A stretch of DNA of 64,000 bases, taken from Paenibacillus periandrae. Lineage in GTDB: Bacteria > Bacillota > Bacilli > Paenibacillales > NBRC-103111. Position numbers and translations under genes: made by a program. The notes beneath the pieces are model-generated. The model ran no database searches. It was not told where the DNA came from and saw only the letters and a program-made list of their open reading frames with translations. The stretch covers positions 124,001 to 188,000 of the forward strand of contig NZ_JAJNMU010000012.1 of the NCBI RefSeq assembly GCF_022458865.1, given 5' to 3'. Shown here in pieces: positions 43,438 to 52,145 of the stretch. Each line of letters opens with the position of its first letter. Position 1 is the first letter of the stretch.

Positions 43438-43456
43438 GATAAAGATTCTCATTCTC
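43438..43456. promoter_or_regulatory. Fur box 1
   Basis: GATAAAGATTCTCATTCTC matches the 19-base Fur consensus GATAATGATAATCATTATC at 15 of 19 positions. It overlaps the expected -35 region of a promoter with TATAAT at 43469-43474, directly before the TrmB-type regulator. Confidence 0.68.
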
Positions 43457-43494
43457 ATAGTAGTTAGATATAATACTACCTGTGAGGTGTTAGG

Positions 43495-44307
43495 ATGGAT
43501 TCCGTTACCGAATTATTGTGCCATTTTGGTTTTAGCAAAAATGAAGCACGGGTTTATGTGGCATTGATGCAGGAAACTTCGGCGACTGGTTATCAAATCA
43601 GCAAAAGCACGGGCATATCGCGGGCTGAAGTATACCGGGTACTGGGCAACCTTGCAGATAAAGGCGCAGTTGTGTGGCAGCAGACGGAACCCGCTTTGTA
43701 CATGGCGGTTGAGCCAGAATCTTATCTGGATCGTCTTGAATCCCAATTCAACCACAATCTTCAGAAGGTGCGCGAAGAATTGAAGGAGATCAATCGGCAA
43801 ACAAGCAACGATACGATCGTGTATATCAAGGGATACGATCATATATTGCACAAGGCCAAAGAGATGATCGCTTCCACGCGGTACGAGCTATATATCCGCT
43901 GCGGTGCGACACTTGCTGCCCTGCTGCAGGATGATTTGAAAAAGCTGTCCGACAGGGGGGTGAAGGTACGAATACTAGCGTATGGCGAGTTTTCGATGGA
44001 AGGTATCCAAGTCGTGACGCATCCGCTTCGTCATGATGAAGTTCACCGCCATAGGGTATCACAGCTGCTGCTGATCAGCGATATCCGTAAAATGCTGGTA
44101 GGTCAACTGGAGCCTGAGAGTTCAGGCACGGTAATGGGTACATACAGTGAAAGCCCGGAAATTATACATATTATGCGGGAAATGATGCGATCGGGCTTCC
44201 ATTTGACGATTTTGGCGAACGAAAGCGATGTTCTCTCCCGATTTATGGGGGAACACGAGCTGTTCCAGGAAATCTATAAGGATGGTTCGATCCTGAGGTA
44301 CGAATAG
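43495..44307 (+). CDS. TrmB-family transcriptional regulator
   Basis: 270 residues. An N-terminal winged helix (LCHFGFSKNEARVYVALMQE, YQISKSTGISRAEVYRVLGN) and a C-terminal TrmB effector domain (YIRCGATLAALLQDDLKKLS, VKVRILAYGEFSM). TrmB proteins bind small ligands, often sugars, and here may sense the transported compound. GAGGTG at 43484-43489 sets the start. It has its own Fur box and promoter and is followed by a terminator, so regulator and transporter genes are separately iron-controlled. Confidence 0.87.
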   Translation: MDSVTELLCHFGFSKNEARVYVALMQETSATGYQISKSTGISRAEVYRVLGNLADKGAVVWQQTEPALYMAVEPESYLDRLESQFNHNLQKVREELKEINRQTSNDTIVYIKGYDHILHKAKEMIASTRYELYIRCGATLAALLQDDLKKLSDRGVKVRILAYGEFSMEGIQVVTHPLRHDEVHRHRVSQLLLISDIRKMLVGQLEPESSGTVMGTYSESPEIIHIMREMMRSGFHLTILANESDVLSRFMGEHELFQEIYKDGSILRYE

Positions 44308-44308
44308 C

Positions 44309-44337
44309 CTGTCGACGTGGTCGGCAGCCATTTTTTT
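44309..44337 (+). terminator. Terminator after the TrmB-type gene
   Basis: CTGTCGAC pairs with GTCGGCAG around a GTG loop, then CCATTTTTTT. Confidence 0.72.
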
Positions 44338-44348
44338 GCTTGTACATT

Positions 44349-44367
44349 GAGAATAATAATCATTATC
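44349..44367. promoter_or_regulatory. Fur box 2
   Basis: GAGAATAATAATCATTATC matches the Fur consensus at 17 of 19 positions. It ends 3 bases before the ribosome binding site of the methyltransferase gene, so iron-loaded Fur would block the whole methyltransferase-transporter operon. Confidence 0.82.
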
Positions 44368-44385
44368 TTGAAGGAGAGATTACGT

Positions 44386-45060
44386 ATGCATGCATCCGAA
44401 TTGAACGAAATTGAAGTAAAAAATCTGGTGAAAAAGCATTGGAACGGCCGTGCCGCTGAATTCGATCAGGGGCCAAGCCACGGTTTGTTAAATGAGGAGC
44501 AGCATCAGGCATGGGTAGCCGTGTTAAGCAAATTAGCTGGCAGCGAACCATTAAAGGTGCTTGATCTGGGCTGCGGCACAGGGTTTCTTTCCTTACTGCT
44601 CGCTAATATGGGACATGACGTTACAGGTCTTGATTTTGCTGAGGAAATGCTGCAGCTGGCTCGTGCAAAAGCCGATCAAGCTGGTTTGCCTATCAGCTTC
44701 CTGTCGGGAGATGCTGAGCATACCGGTCTGCCTGAAGGTGCATACGACCTGATCGTTGCGCGTCATTTGATCTGGACGCTGCCTCATCCTGCTGACGCTG
44801 TAGAGGAATGGACACGTTTACTTAAACCACAGGGACGTATCGCTTTGGTGGAAGGGCAGTGGGAGAATCAGGATGTGAAGGAGGAATACGAACAGATTCG
44901 CAGCCGGCTTCCGTTCTATGGCGGTCAACCGAGCGAACAGCTTGCTTCGTTTTTCCGCTCTAAAGGTCTGAATGAGGTTGCCATCCAGCCACTGATGGAA
45001 GCGGCGTTGTGGGGCGGCATGCCTAAGCATCCGCGTTATCTCGTCATAGCCCAGCGCTAG
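44386..45060 (+). CDS. Class I SAM-dependent methyltransferase
   Basis: 224 residues. The SAM site is VLDLGCGTGFLSLLLANMGH with the acidic residue in VTGLDFAEEML, and the later motif YDLIVARHLIWTLPHP, typical of UbiE-like methyltransferases. It is the first gene of the Fur-controlled transporter operon, 65 bases before the binding protein. A methyltransferase here suggests modification of a metal-binding small molecule, but the substrate is unknown. AAGGAGAG precedes ATG 44386. Confidence 0.88.
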   Translation: MHASELNEIEVKNLVKKHWNGRAAEFDQGPSHGLLNEEQHQAWVAVLSKLAGSEPLKVLDLGCGTGFLSLLLANMGHDVTGLDFAEEMLQLARAKADQAGLPISFLSGDAEHTGLPEGAYDLIVARHLIWTLPHPADAVEEWTRLLKPQGRIALVEGQWENQDVKEEYEQIRSRLPFYGGQPSEQLASFFRSKGLNEVAIQPLMEAALWGGMPKHPRYLVIAQR

Positions 45061-45124
45061 TAACAGTCGCCGATCCTTGTGAACGGCACCATCCAATCAT
45101 ACATAATCGGGGGAATCAGCAATC

Positions 45125-46702
45125 ATGGTATTTTCACATAAAAGAAACCGTTGGACAACGGCTTGCATGGCCTTGCTGCTCGTGGTATTGACCGCTTGCA
45201 CGCAACAGCCTGCGGCCCAACCTGCTACGACAGCCGTACCTCAGCAAGGTGATAAAGAGGCTGTAAGTACGAGCAAGACCAAGGATCAGCTCGTTATTGT
45301 GCAAACGAATGAAACCAGAGATTTTACAACAATTGACCCTTATCAAAAAGATATAACGCTTCCGCGAACATTGATTTTCGATACGCTGCTGGTCAGAGGT
45401 CAGGATGGCAAGCTGGCTCCATCGCTTGCGGAAAGCTACGAGTTCAAAGATAACAACTGGAGAATCAAGGTGAAAAAGGGAATAACGTTCCATAATGGTG
45501 ATACCCTGAATGCTCAATCGGTCAAAGCGACTATCGATAAATTGATGTCACCTGAGGTTCCCAAGAGTACATTTAAAACACTGCTGGATGGTGTGACGGG
45601 AACGAACATTGTTGACGAGTACACGGTCGATATTATAACATCCTCACCCAACTACGCTTTGATTAATTTTATGGTCGACCTGCCAATTCTATCGGCTAAA
45701 CAGCTTGCGAGCGGGGACGAGTACAAAACACAGCTGGTGGGAACCGGCCCCTATGTATTAAGCGATTGGAAGCGTGGGGAAGTCGCTACGCTGAAGGAAG
45801 CTCCGAACTATTGGGGAAAACGCCCGCCGTTTAAGTCCGTCGTTATCAAAAATGTGACAGACGAAGCTACACGAATGGCAGAGCTGCTGAGCGGTAATGC
45901 AGATATCGCTTCCGATCTTTCATCCACATCGATCAAGCGCGTTCAAGGGCAGTCCGGCTATCAGATTGTATCCGAGCCCGGATTCCGTGTAACCTGGCAA
46001 AGCTATTTCTTTAAAGCTCCGTTTGACAATGCGAAGGTCCGGGAAGCTCTTTATTATGGAATCGACAAAGGCACATTGGCCAAAAATATGTACGGCGAAT
46101 TTGCTTCACCAGCTGTAGCTCCAGTTACTAAAGCAGGCTCCGGCTTCGTAGAAGCGTATCCTTTAAGTGATTACAATCCGGAAAAAGCCAAGTCTTTGCT
46201 GGCTGAATCCGGTGTCGCTGCGCCGATATCCGTCAACCTGGATGTTACGCAGCGGGATATTGATACCGCACAGGTGCTGCAAGCACAGCTGAAAAAGATC
46301 GGAATCGATGCGAAAATTAATTTGATGGAAATCGGACCGCTGCTGGATCCCAAACGCTATGAGCAAAGCAATGCCGGATCGATTCTGCTATTCTCGGGCT
46401 ATGATAACCCTGACCGTGAACTATATCGGATTCTGGTGGCGGCTTTCAGTCAAAAATCACTCTACAAAACATTCGGCTACCAGCTGGATTCGCAGGTCGA
46501 GCAATGGATCAAGGATTATGCGGCTGAACCGGATGAGAAAAAACGTTTGGCCTTATCCAAGCAAATTCTCGATAAGTCGAAACAAGGATCCCCTGTTAAC
46601 TGGCTGATGTTCCCTCCTAATATTTACGGATTGTCCAGCAATATCGATTGGAAGCCGGATGGAACAGGCAGAATCGATATTCATCAGATCAAGGTGAAAT
46701 AG
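45125..46702 (+). CDS. Nickel/oligopeptide-type ABC solute-binding lipoprotein
   Basis: 525 residues, SBP family 5. Lipobox near LTACTQQ, then the family signature (LRGQ-like LVRGQDGKLAPSLAESYEFK, WRIKVKKGITFHNGDTLNAQ, VGTGPYVLSDWKRGE). This family binds peptides, nickel, or nickel/zinc chelates (NikA, CntA, AppA). Fur control and the lack of peptidase neighbours favour a metal chelate. The next permease starts one base after its stop, so the operon is tight. Confidence 0.9.
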   Translation: MVFSHKRNRWTTACMALLLVVLTACTQQPAAQPATTAVPQQGDKEAVSTSKTKDQLVIVQTNETRDFTTIDPYQKDITLPRTLIFDTLLVRGQDGKLAPSLAESYEFKDNNWRIKVKKGITFHNGDTLNAQSVKATIDKLMSPEVPKSTFKTLLDGVTGTNIVDEYTVDIITSSPNYALINFMVDLPILSAKQLASGDEYKTQLVGTGPYVLSDWKRGEVATLKEAPNYWGKRPPFKSVVIKNVTDEATRMAELLSGNADIASDLSSTSIKRVQGQSGYQIVSEPGFRVTWQSYFFKAPFDNAKVREALYYGIDKGTLAKNMYGEFASPAVAPVTKAGSGFVEAYPLSDYNPEKAKSLLAESGVAAPISVNLDVTQRDIDTAQVLQAQLKKIGIDAKINLMEIGPLLDPKRYEQSNAGSILLFSGYDNPDRELYRILVAAFSQKSLYKTFGYQLDSQVEQWIKDYAAEPDEKKRLALSKQILDKSKQGSPVNWLMFPPNIYGLSSNIDWKPDGTGRIDIHQIKVK

Positions 46703-46703
46703 G

Positions 46704-47648
46704 ATGCATCAGGGAATGAAAGCGGCCGTACAACGTCTTGTTGTCGGCCTTTCCATCTTGCTTACGGTATCCAGTATTTTATTCTTTGTGTCCAGCGCGA
46801 TGGGCGATCCCATTCATTCTCTGCTTCCCCATGACGCTACGGAGGCAGAGAAGGATTTGCTGCGCAAAACGCTGGGTCTGGATGCTCCGGCGCTGGTAAG
46901 GTTCGGCTTGTATATTCTGAAGACGATAACGTTTCAGTTCGGCAATTCCTATAAGCTCGGTGAACCCGTGCTGGATATTGCTCTTCCTTACTTATGGGCA
47001 ACGATGAAATTGATCGTTCTCGTGCTGCCTATTGGTATTGTAGGTGGGATCGGTGTCGGCTTTCTCGGCCTCTATTTACCGACTAAGCTGGACAGTCAAT
47101 TGAATAAAGCGCTGCTGATGCTGCACTCAATACCGGGTTTTGTTCCCTGCATCCTGGCTATTGAGCTGTTCAGTGTACATCTAAAGTGGTTTCCTCCCTC
47201 GGGAAGCCAAGGAATTCAATCGCTGGTGCTGCCGGTGCTGCTGCTTGCCGGTGCAGAAGCCATCAAGATTGGTCTGTTGTTCCGCTCCAAGCTGCAGGAG
47301 GTAGCCAAAGAAAAATTTATTGTAACTGCGAGAGCTAAGAATGTAAGCACCTTCCGCTTTAGTGTTCACTATTTGCTGCGTCCAGCTCTGTCACTCATCT
47401 TTTCCTTTGTATCGATACAGGTGGGAGTTCTGCTTAGCAGCACGATCGTCGTAGAAACGATTTTTTCTTACCCGGGCATCGGCAATCTGACGGTGGGAGC
47501 TATCGCCAGTCACGATCTTCCGCTAATACAGGCATGCTTGGTTTTTACAACGCTTTTGTTTATATTCTCGCGATTTTTGCTGGATATGCTTCATCCGCTC
47601 ATTGACCCCAGGGTTAAACAAAATCAGGTGTGGGAGCGAAAAGAATAG
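46704..47648 (+). CDS. ABC transporter permease (DppB/NikB type)
   Basis: 314 residues, six helices. The N-terminus has the DppB-like AVQRLVVGLSILLTVSSILF, and the cytoplasmic loop is FIVTARAKNVSTFRFSVHYL, the EAA-like region. It is the first permease of the Fur-controlled importer. Its stop overlaps the start of the second permease. Confidence 0.9.
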   Translation: MHQGMKAAVQRLVVGLSILLTVSSILFFVSSAMGDPIHSLLPHDATEAEKDLLRKTLGLDAPALVRFGLYILKTITFQFGNSYKLGEPVLDIALPYLWATMKLIVLVLPIGIVGGIGVGFLGLYLPTKLDSQLNKALLMLHSIPGFVPCILAIELFSVHLKWFPPSGSQGIQSLVLPVLLLAGAEAIKIGLLFRSKLQEVAKEKFIVTARAKNVSTFRFSVHYLLRPALSLIFSFVSIQVGVLLSSTIVVETIFSYPGIGNLTVGAIASHDLPLIQACLVFTTLLFIFSRFLLDMLHPLIDPRVKQNQVWERKE

Positions 47649-48511
47649 TGAACACTTCAAACCGCTACTGGATGATACTGCTATCGGCAGCTGTCGTATT
47701 TATCGTGTTGTCGCTCATCTATATCCAAGGGTTCGCACATGACCCGACCACACCGTTCGAGGGTCCAAAGCTGGATCCGCCCTCGGCCGATTTTTGGCTC
47801 GGTACCGATCACCTTGGCAGGGATGTGAGCAGCCGGCTTATATATGCGACCTATTTGACACTTGGACTGGCGCTGCTCGCGGTACTGCTGGCTATGACGG
47901 CAGGTACGCTGCTCGGCATGCTGGCCGGGTATAACGTAGTGCCTTTGCTAACACCGCTAATTTTGTTTGTCGGGCAAATTTCAATTGTATTTCCGGTTCG
48001 TATGCTGCCGCTGCTCATTATCACGATATTTGGCAACGGACCGCTGGGAATGGTTCTGTCGATGGCTTTTTCCATCTGGGGTCAATTTTTTTGGCTTATT
48101 CATGACGAAACAAAAGCACTGCGGGGAAGGGGATTTATTCGGGCAGGCTTTATGCTTGGCAGCAGCAAGTGGGGCATCGTTCGTCTGCATATTTTACCTC
48201 ATCTGCTGCCAACCGTTGTGCTGCTATCCACGATCTGCTTTCGTACGGCGATTGGCGTGATCTCTACGTTAAGCTTTCTCGGGATTGGTATCAGTCCGCC
48301 AACACCGACATGGGGGTCGATGATTGCGGATGGTCATCCTTATATTATACAGGCCTGGTGGACGATCGTATTTCCGACTTTGGCGCTGGCTTGCTCGATA
48401 TTAATGGTCAACAGCATCGGCAGCAAGCTCGAACAAAGATGGAAGCATGCCGATACATCGAAACTGGAAAGGCGGGAAATCGGTGAGCTCAATACGACAG
48501 CCTCTATTTGA
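47648..48511 (+). CDS. ABC transporter permease (DppC/NikC type)
   Basis: 287 residues. It has the DppC-type periplasmic segment FEGPKLDPPSADFWLGTDHL with GRDVSSRLIYA, and TFLGIG-like LSFLGIGISPPTPTWGSMIA near the C-terminus. GTG 47648 overlaps the previous stop; an upstream GTG at 47630 is the alternative. It pairs with DppB-type permease. Confidence 0.89.
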   Translation: MNTSNRYWMILLSAAVVFIVLSLIYIQGFAHDPTTPFEGPKLDPPSADFWLGTDHLGRDVSSRLIYATYLTLGLALLAVLLAMTAGTLLGMLAGYNVVPLLTPLILFVGQISIVFPVRMLPLLIITIFGNGPLGMVLSMAFSIWGQFFWLIHDETKALRGRGFIRAGFMLGSSKWGIVRLHILPHLLPTVVLLSTICFRTAIGVISTLSFLGIGISPPTPTWGSMIADGHPYIIQAWWTIVFPTLALACSILMVNSIGSKLEQRWKHADTSKLERREIGELNTTASI

Positions 48512-49343
48512 AATCAGCGGGCTTCATACAGGCATTACGAAACCTGAAAACGGACGGTGTCTGTTACAAGATGTCAGCTTTCATATTGACCAAGGAGAAA
48601 CGGTAGCCGTAGTCGGTGAGAGCGGCTGCGGCAAGAGCACACTGGCGTTATCGATTATGGGCCTGTTGGAAGCGCCGCTTGGAGTTCAATCCGGCCGTAT
48701 TCGTCTGCAGGACCGCGAGCTGCTGCAAATATCAAAGAAGGAAATGAAGCGAGTACGCGGGACCGAGATTGCGATTGTATTTCAGGACCCGATGAGCGCA
48801 TTTCACCCTATGATCCCGCTTGGTGCCCAACTGATGGAATGCTTAAAGACCGGCGACCGACGGACCCGAATTTCCCGTTGTCTTGATATGCTTGACCGTG
48901 TAGGTCTGCCTGATCCTGGAAAACAGATGAAAAGCTACTCCTTTGAGCTGAGTGGAGGTATGCTGCAGCGGGTGATGATCGCGATGGCGCTGCTCAACGG
49001 GCCCAAGCTGCTAATCGCCGATGAGCCGACAACTGCCCTTGACGTTACTGTTCAGGCAGGCATTTTACGATTGCTAAAGGGCCTGCAGCAGGAATTTGGT
49101 ATGGGCATGCTGTTCATCTCTCACGATTTGGGTGTTGTCTCTGAATTGGCGGATCGCATCGTTGTGATGCGCCAAGGACAGGTCGTCGAGTACGGGGAGG
49201 CTTCCCGCTTGTTAGACAATCCGACCCACCCCTATACGCGTCATTTGCTGGAGATGGTGCCCGTATTGGGACGCACACTTCCAGCAAAGGTACTGACCTA
49301 CGATCAGCATGTGCAGCAGACTGAGGTCGTTGGGGCTATTTAA
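48483..49343 (+). CDS. ABC transporter ATP-binding protein (DppD type)
   Basis: 286 residues. Walker A VVGESGCGKST, Q-loop FQDPMSAFHP, signature LSGGMLQR, Walker B LLIADEPTTALD. The C-terminal oligopeptide extension is short, and no Fe-S cysteine cluster is seen. GTG 48483 with AAAGGCGGG upstream is preferred; ATG 48447 lies within the preceding gene without a site. It overlaps the end of the permease gene by 29 bases. Confidence 0.89.
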   Translation: MSSIRQPLFEISGLHTGITKPENGRCLLQDVSFHIDQGETVAVVGESGCGKSTLALSIMGLLEAPLGVQSGRIRLQDRELLQISKKEMKRVRGTEIAIVFQDPMSAFHPMIPLGAQLMECLKTGDRRTRISRCLDMLDRVGLPDPGKQMKSYSFELSGGMLQRVMIAMALLNGPKLLIADEPTTALDVTVQAGILRLLKGLQQEFGMGMLFISHDLGVVSELADRIVVMRQGQVVEYGEASRLLDNPTHPYTRHLLEMVPVLGRTLPAKVLTYDQHVQQTEVVGAI

Positions 49344-49380
49344 TTAAGCTGGCGAGGCCGGCATATACAGAAGGTGGCGG

Positions 49381-50172
49381 ATGCAAATGCTGGCTGCAAA
49401 GCAAATACAAAAACAATATATACAGCGCCACTGGTTCGGGCCTCCGTCGGTGACCGAAGCGGTTAACAAGGTTACGCTTGAGCTGCGTGCCGGGGAAACA
49501 GTAGGGCTGGTTGGAGAAAGCGGAAGCGGTAAAAGCACACTGGCTCGGTGCATGGCTATGCTTGAACCGATAACAGAAGGCAGTTTGACATGGAACGATA
49601 AGGATATAACACAAATATCGTTCGAAGAGTCAAGAGAGCTTAGGCGTAACATCCAGCTAATATTTCAGGACCCTGTTGATGCCTTGAATCCAAGGCTGAC
49701 GATCGAACGGATTTTGACGGAGCCGCTATACCATTTCGCCATCGGCACCTTGCAGGATCGTAAGCATAAAGCGAGACAGGCGATTGAACGTGTCGGCCTG
49801 AACAGGGATCACCTCAGTCGCTATCCGACGGAATTAAGCCGTGGGCAGTGTCAGCGTGTCAATATTGCCAGAGCGTTAATGATTGACCCGCAAATTCTGA
49901 TCTGCGACGAGATTATTTCTGCGCTCGATGTTTCCACAGGAGCACAAATCGTCCGTTTGCTGCTCGATTTGCAGCAGCAATTTGGATATGGTTATTTATT
50001 CATTTCTCATGATCTGGCCAGGGTCATGCAGGTGAGTCACCGAATCGCCGTCATGTACAAAGGGGAAGTCGTGGAAACACGTGCTAGCAGCGGGTTCCAT
50101 CTGGAGGCGGAACATCCTTACACGCGCAGCCTGTTGGCTGCGGTACCCAAGCTTCGCTCCACTCCACAGTAG
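49381..50172 (+). CDS. ABC transporter ATP-binding protein (DppF type)
   Basis: 263 residues. Walker A LVGESGSGKST, Walker B ILICDEIISALD, and an unusual signature ELSRGQCQR where LSGGQ is expected. The Walker B catalytic Glu is present (CDEI). The changed signature and Walker B environment suggest that this subunit has a degenerate site and the DppD partner does most hydrolysis; this is inference. It closes the importer operon, followed by a terminator. Confidence 0.88.
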   Translation: MQMLAAKQIQKQYIQRHWFGPPSVTEAVNKVTLELRAGETVGLVGESGSGKSTLARCMAMLEPITEGSLTWNDKDITQISFEESRELRRNIQLIFQDPVDALNPRLTIERILTEPLYHFAIGTLQDRKHKARQAIERVGLNRDHLSRYPTELSRGQCQRVNIARALMIDPQILICDEIISALDVSTGAQIVRLLLDLQQQFGYGYLFISHDLARVMQVSHRIAVMYKGEVVETRASSGFHLEAEHPYTRSLLAAVPKLRSTPQ

Positions 50173-50217
50173 AGCAAGCTGTGTCCGAATATCATACACG
50201 ACAGTGAAACGAATCAG

Positions 50218-50242
50218 AGACCGCCTCAATGGTGGTCTTTTT
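50218..50242 (+). terminator. Terminator of the importer operon
   Basis: AGACCGCC pairs with GGTGGTCT around TCAAT, followed by TTTT. Confidence 0.8.
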
Positions 50243-50443
50243 GCATGTTCAGTGACTTTGTTGTCAAGACTGTGGACAGTGGAAATATTCGCTATAACCA
50301 AAGTTACCGTTGCTAACCATTTTCTGTTATGTAAAAGTAGTTAAAGGCTAGGAGCTGCGTGTTGTTTATATTCGGTTTAAACAAGTGCGATATGCTTCTT
50401 GCATAAAGCCTCCGTCATACGGCAGGTGCTCAAATTCTATGAG

Positions 50444-51979
50444 GTGATTCCTATCGAAAAAACGAAAACGAACAACAAAACCTTGATTCTGATCGGACTA
50501 TTGATCGGGCTGATTTTTGCTGAGCTCGACGAGACGATTGTCTCCACGGCGATGCCGACGATCATCCGCGAGCTGCATGGCTTGTCCCTGTATGGTTGGG
50601 TCGCAGGTATCTACATGCTCACCCTGACAATGTTTATGCCGATCCTTGGCAAGCTGGCCGATTTGTACGGTCGCAGGCGGATTTATCTGATATGTATCGG
50701 TCTGTTTATTACAGGCTCTATTGTCAGCGGCATGGCATCGTCGATGACGATACTGCTGATTGGCCGAGGTATACAAGGGATCGGCGCCGGGGGATTAATG
50801 CCGCTTGCCCTGGTCATTATCGGCGAGGCTTATCCACTTGAACAACGGGCTAAGATCCAAAGTCTGTTCGGGCCCATGCTGATTATTCCGCAGCTATTGG
50901 GACCGACTGTTGGTGGTTACATTGTTGGCAATATTGATTGGCACTGGGTATTTCTGATCAATATCCCAATCGGACTGCTCGCAGCGCTTTTTGTAGCCAA
51001 GGGCATGCGAGAATCGATTGGCGACGAGAAGCGGTATATCGACTGGGCGGGTGCGTGCACGCTCATATTGGCGCTGCTTTCACTGCTTCTGACTCCAGTA
51101 CTTATCGATAATCAGGGCTACGCCTGGTCGTCGCCGATCATTATTGGACTGCTGAGCTTGTCGGCACTGCTGTTTGCATTGTTGGTATGGATCGAAGCGA
51201 AAGCCAAGGAGCCGATCATCCCACTGCATCTGTTCCGCAACCGTAATGTAGTCGTGTTATCGCTGCTAGTATTTATCCTGATGCTCGGAATTATGGGCGG
51301 CATGGCGACATTTCCGTTTTTTGCACAGCATGTAATGGGCCTGACGCCGACGGAAGCCGGTTATTTGATGCTGGCCTTTATGGCAGGCGCGATTCCGGCA
51401 AGCATTGTGAATGGGTTTCTGATCACGCGGGTAGCATACCGCAGCCTGTTTATCGTATCATTTTTGCTGCCAATTGCTGGTTTCCTGATGCTGACGCAAA
51501 TCGGTGTCGCGACAACCTGGATTTACATCGTCGGGGCATTTTTTATACTCGGCGTTGGACTTGGTGCGCTATTCGGCGGAGACAATCTGATCGTTCAGGA
51601 GTCGGTGGATACCAAGGACAGCGGTATTGCCCTGTCAACGGTCCAGCTGTTCCAATCGCTTGGCGCGACTATCGGTCTTAGTATTTTTGGCAGCCTGCTG
51701 TCCAAGCACATTAAGGACGGAATCGCCGCTCTTGACAGTCGACTTCCTGCTGGTGCGGCAGCTAATATTGAGACGGGCAACATTCCCGCAGATCTGCCAG
51801 CAGCTTTACTGCACGATATTAAGCAGGTATTCAGTTATTCATTTCAGAATATGTTCGTGATCTCACTCGTATTTGCAATTGCCGCTTTTATTCTCTGCTG
51901 GTTTTTGAAGAAAGAGGTGCTGTCTCAGAAAGCCGAAGAGGGGATGGGAACACAAAGCGAAGCGGGCGCAGGTGGATAA
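50444..51979 (+). CDS. MFS drug/metabolite exporter (DHA2, 14-TM)
   Basis: About 511 residues with 14 helices. The DHA2 signature is visible: GLIFAELDETIVSTAMPTII (motif D1), GKLADLYGRRR (motif A), GRGIQGIGAGGLMPLALVII (motif C region). Such proteins export drugs or siderophore-like compounds by proton antiport. Position after the Fur-controlled importer suggests export of the same or a precursor molecule. The start is uncertain: GTG 50444 is inside an ideal GAGGTGAT ribosome site, the codon 8 bases after GAGG is ATC (50453), and TTG 50399 has no site. Confidence 0.85.
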   Translation: MIPIEKTKTNNKTLILIGLLIGLIFAELDETIVSTAMPTIIRELHGLSLYGWVAGIYMLTLTMFMPILGKLADLYGRRRIYLICIGLFITGSIVSGMASSMTILLIGRGIQGIGAGGLMPLALVIIGEAYPLEQRAKIQSLFGPMLIIPQLLGPTVGGYIVGNIDWHWVFLINIPIGLLAALFVAKGMRESIGDEKRYIDWAGACTLILALLSLLLTPVLIDNQGYAWSSPIIIGLLSLSALLFALLVWIEAKAKEPIIPLHLFRNRNVVVLSLLVFILMLGIMGGMATFPFFAQHVMGLTPTEAGYLMLAFMAGAIPASIVNGFLITRVAYRSLFIVSFLLPIAGFLMLTQIGVATTWIYIVGAFFILGVGLGALFGGDNLIVQESVDTKDSGIALSTVQLFQSLGATIGLSIFGSLLSKHIKDGIAALDSRLPAGAAANIETGNIPADLPAALLHDIKQVFSYSFQNMFVISLVFAIAAFILCWFLKKEVLSQKAEEGMGTQSEAGAGG

Positions 51980-52043
51980 ATCGGAAACAAGTCTTCTCAG
52001 CATGCTTATATTTGGATCGTGCTCTGGATAGCTGGGACAACAA

Positions 52044-52115
52044 TATCCCCTCTATGGACTTCTATGCCATTACTCTTGCATTTAATGGTATTAAGAAGTA
52101 CAAATAGAGGGGATA
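52044..52115. repeat. 72-base imperfect palindrome
   Basis: TATCCCCTCTAT (52044-52055) pairs with ATAGAGGGGATA (52104-52115). Inner blocks GGACTTCT/AGAAGTAC and GCCATTA/TAATGGT pair as well. It lies between convergent genes but lacks a T run on either side, so it may be a bidirectional terminator or a repeat of a mobile or REP-like kind. Confidence 0.6.
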
Positions 52116-52145
52116 GCTTTAGTTTAGGATTAAATAGCTTATCGT

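Noticed and set aside
43438..51979. Calling the importer cntABCDF (staphylopine)
   Set aside because: The histidine racemase, nicotianamine-synthase-like and opine dehydrogenase genes are absent, so the symbols would overstate the evidence.
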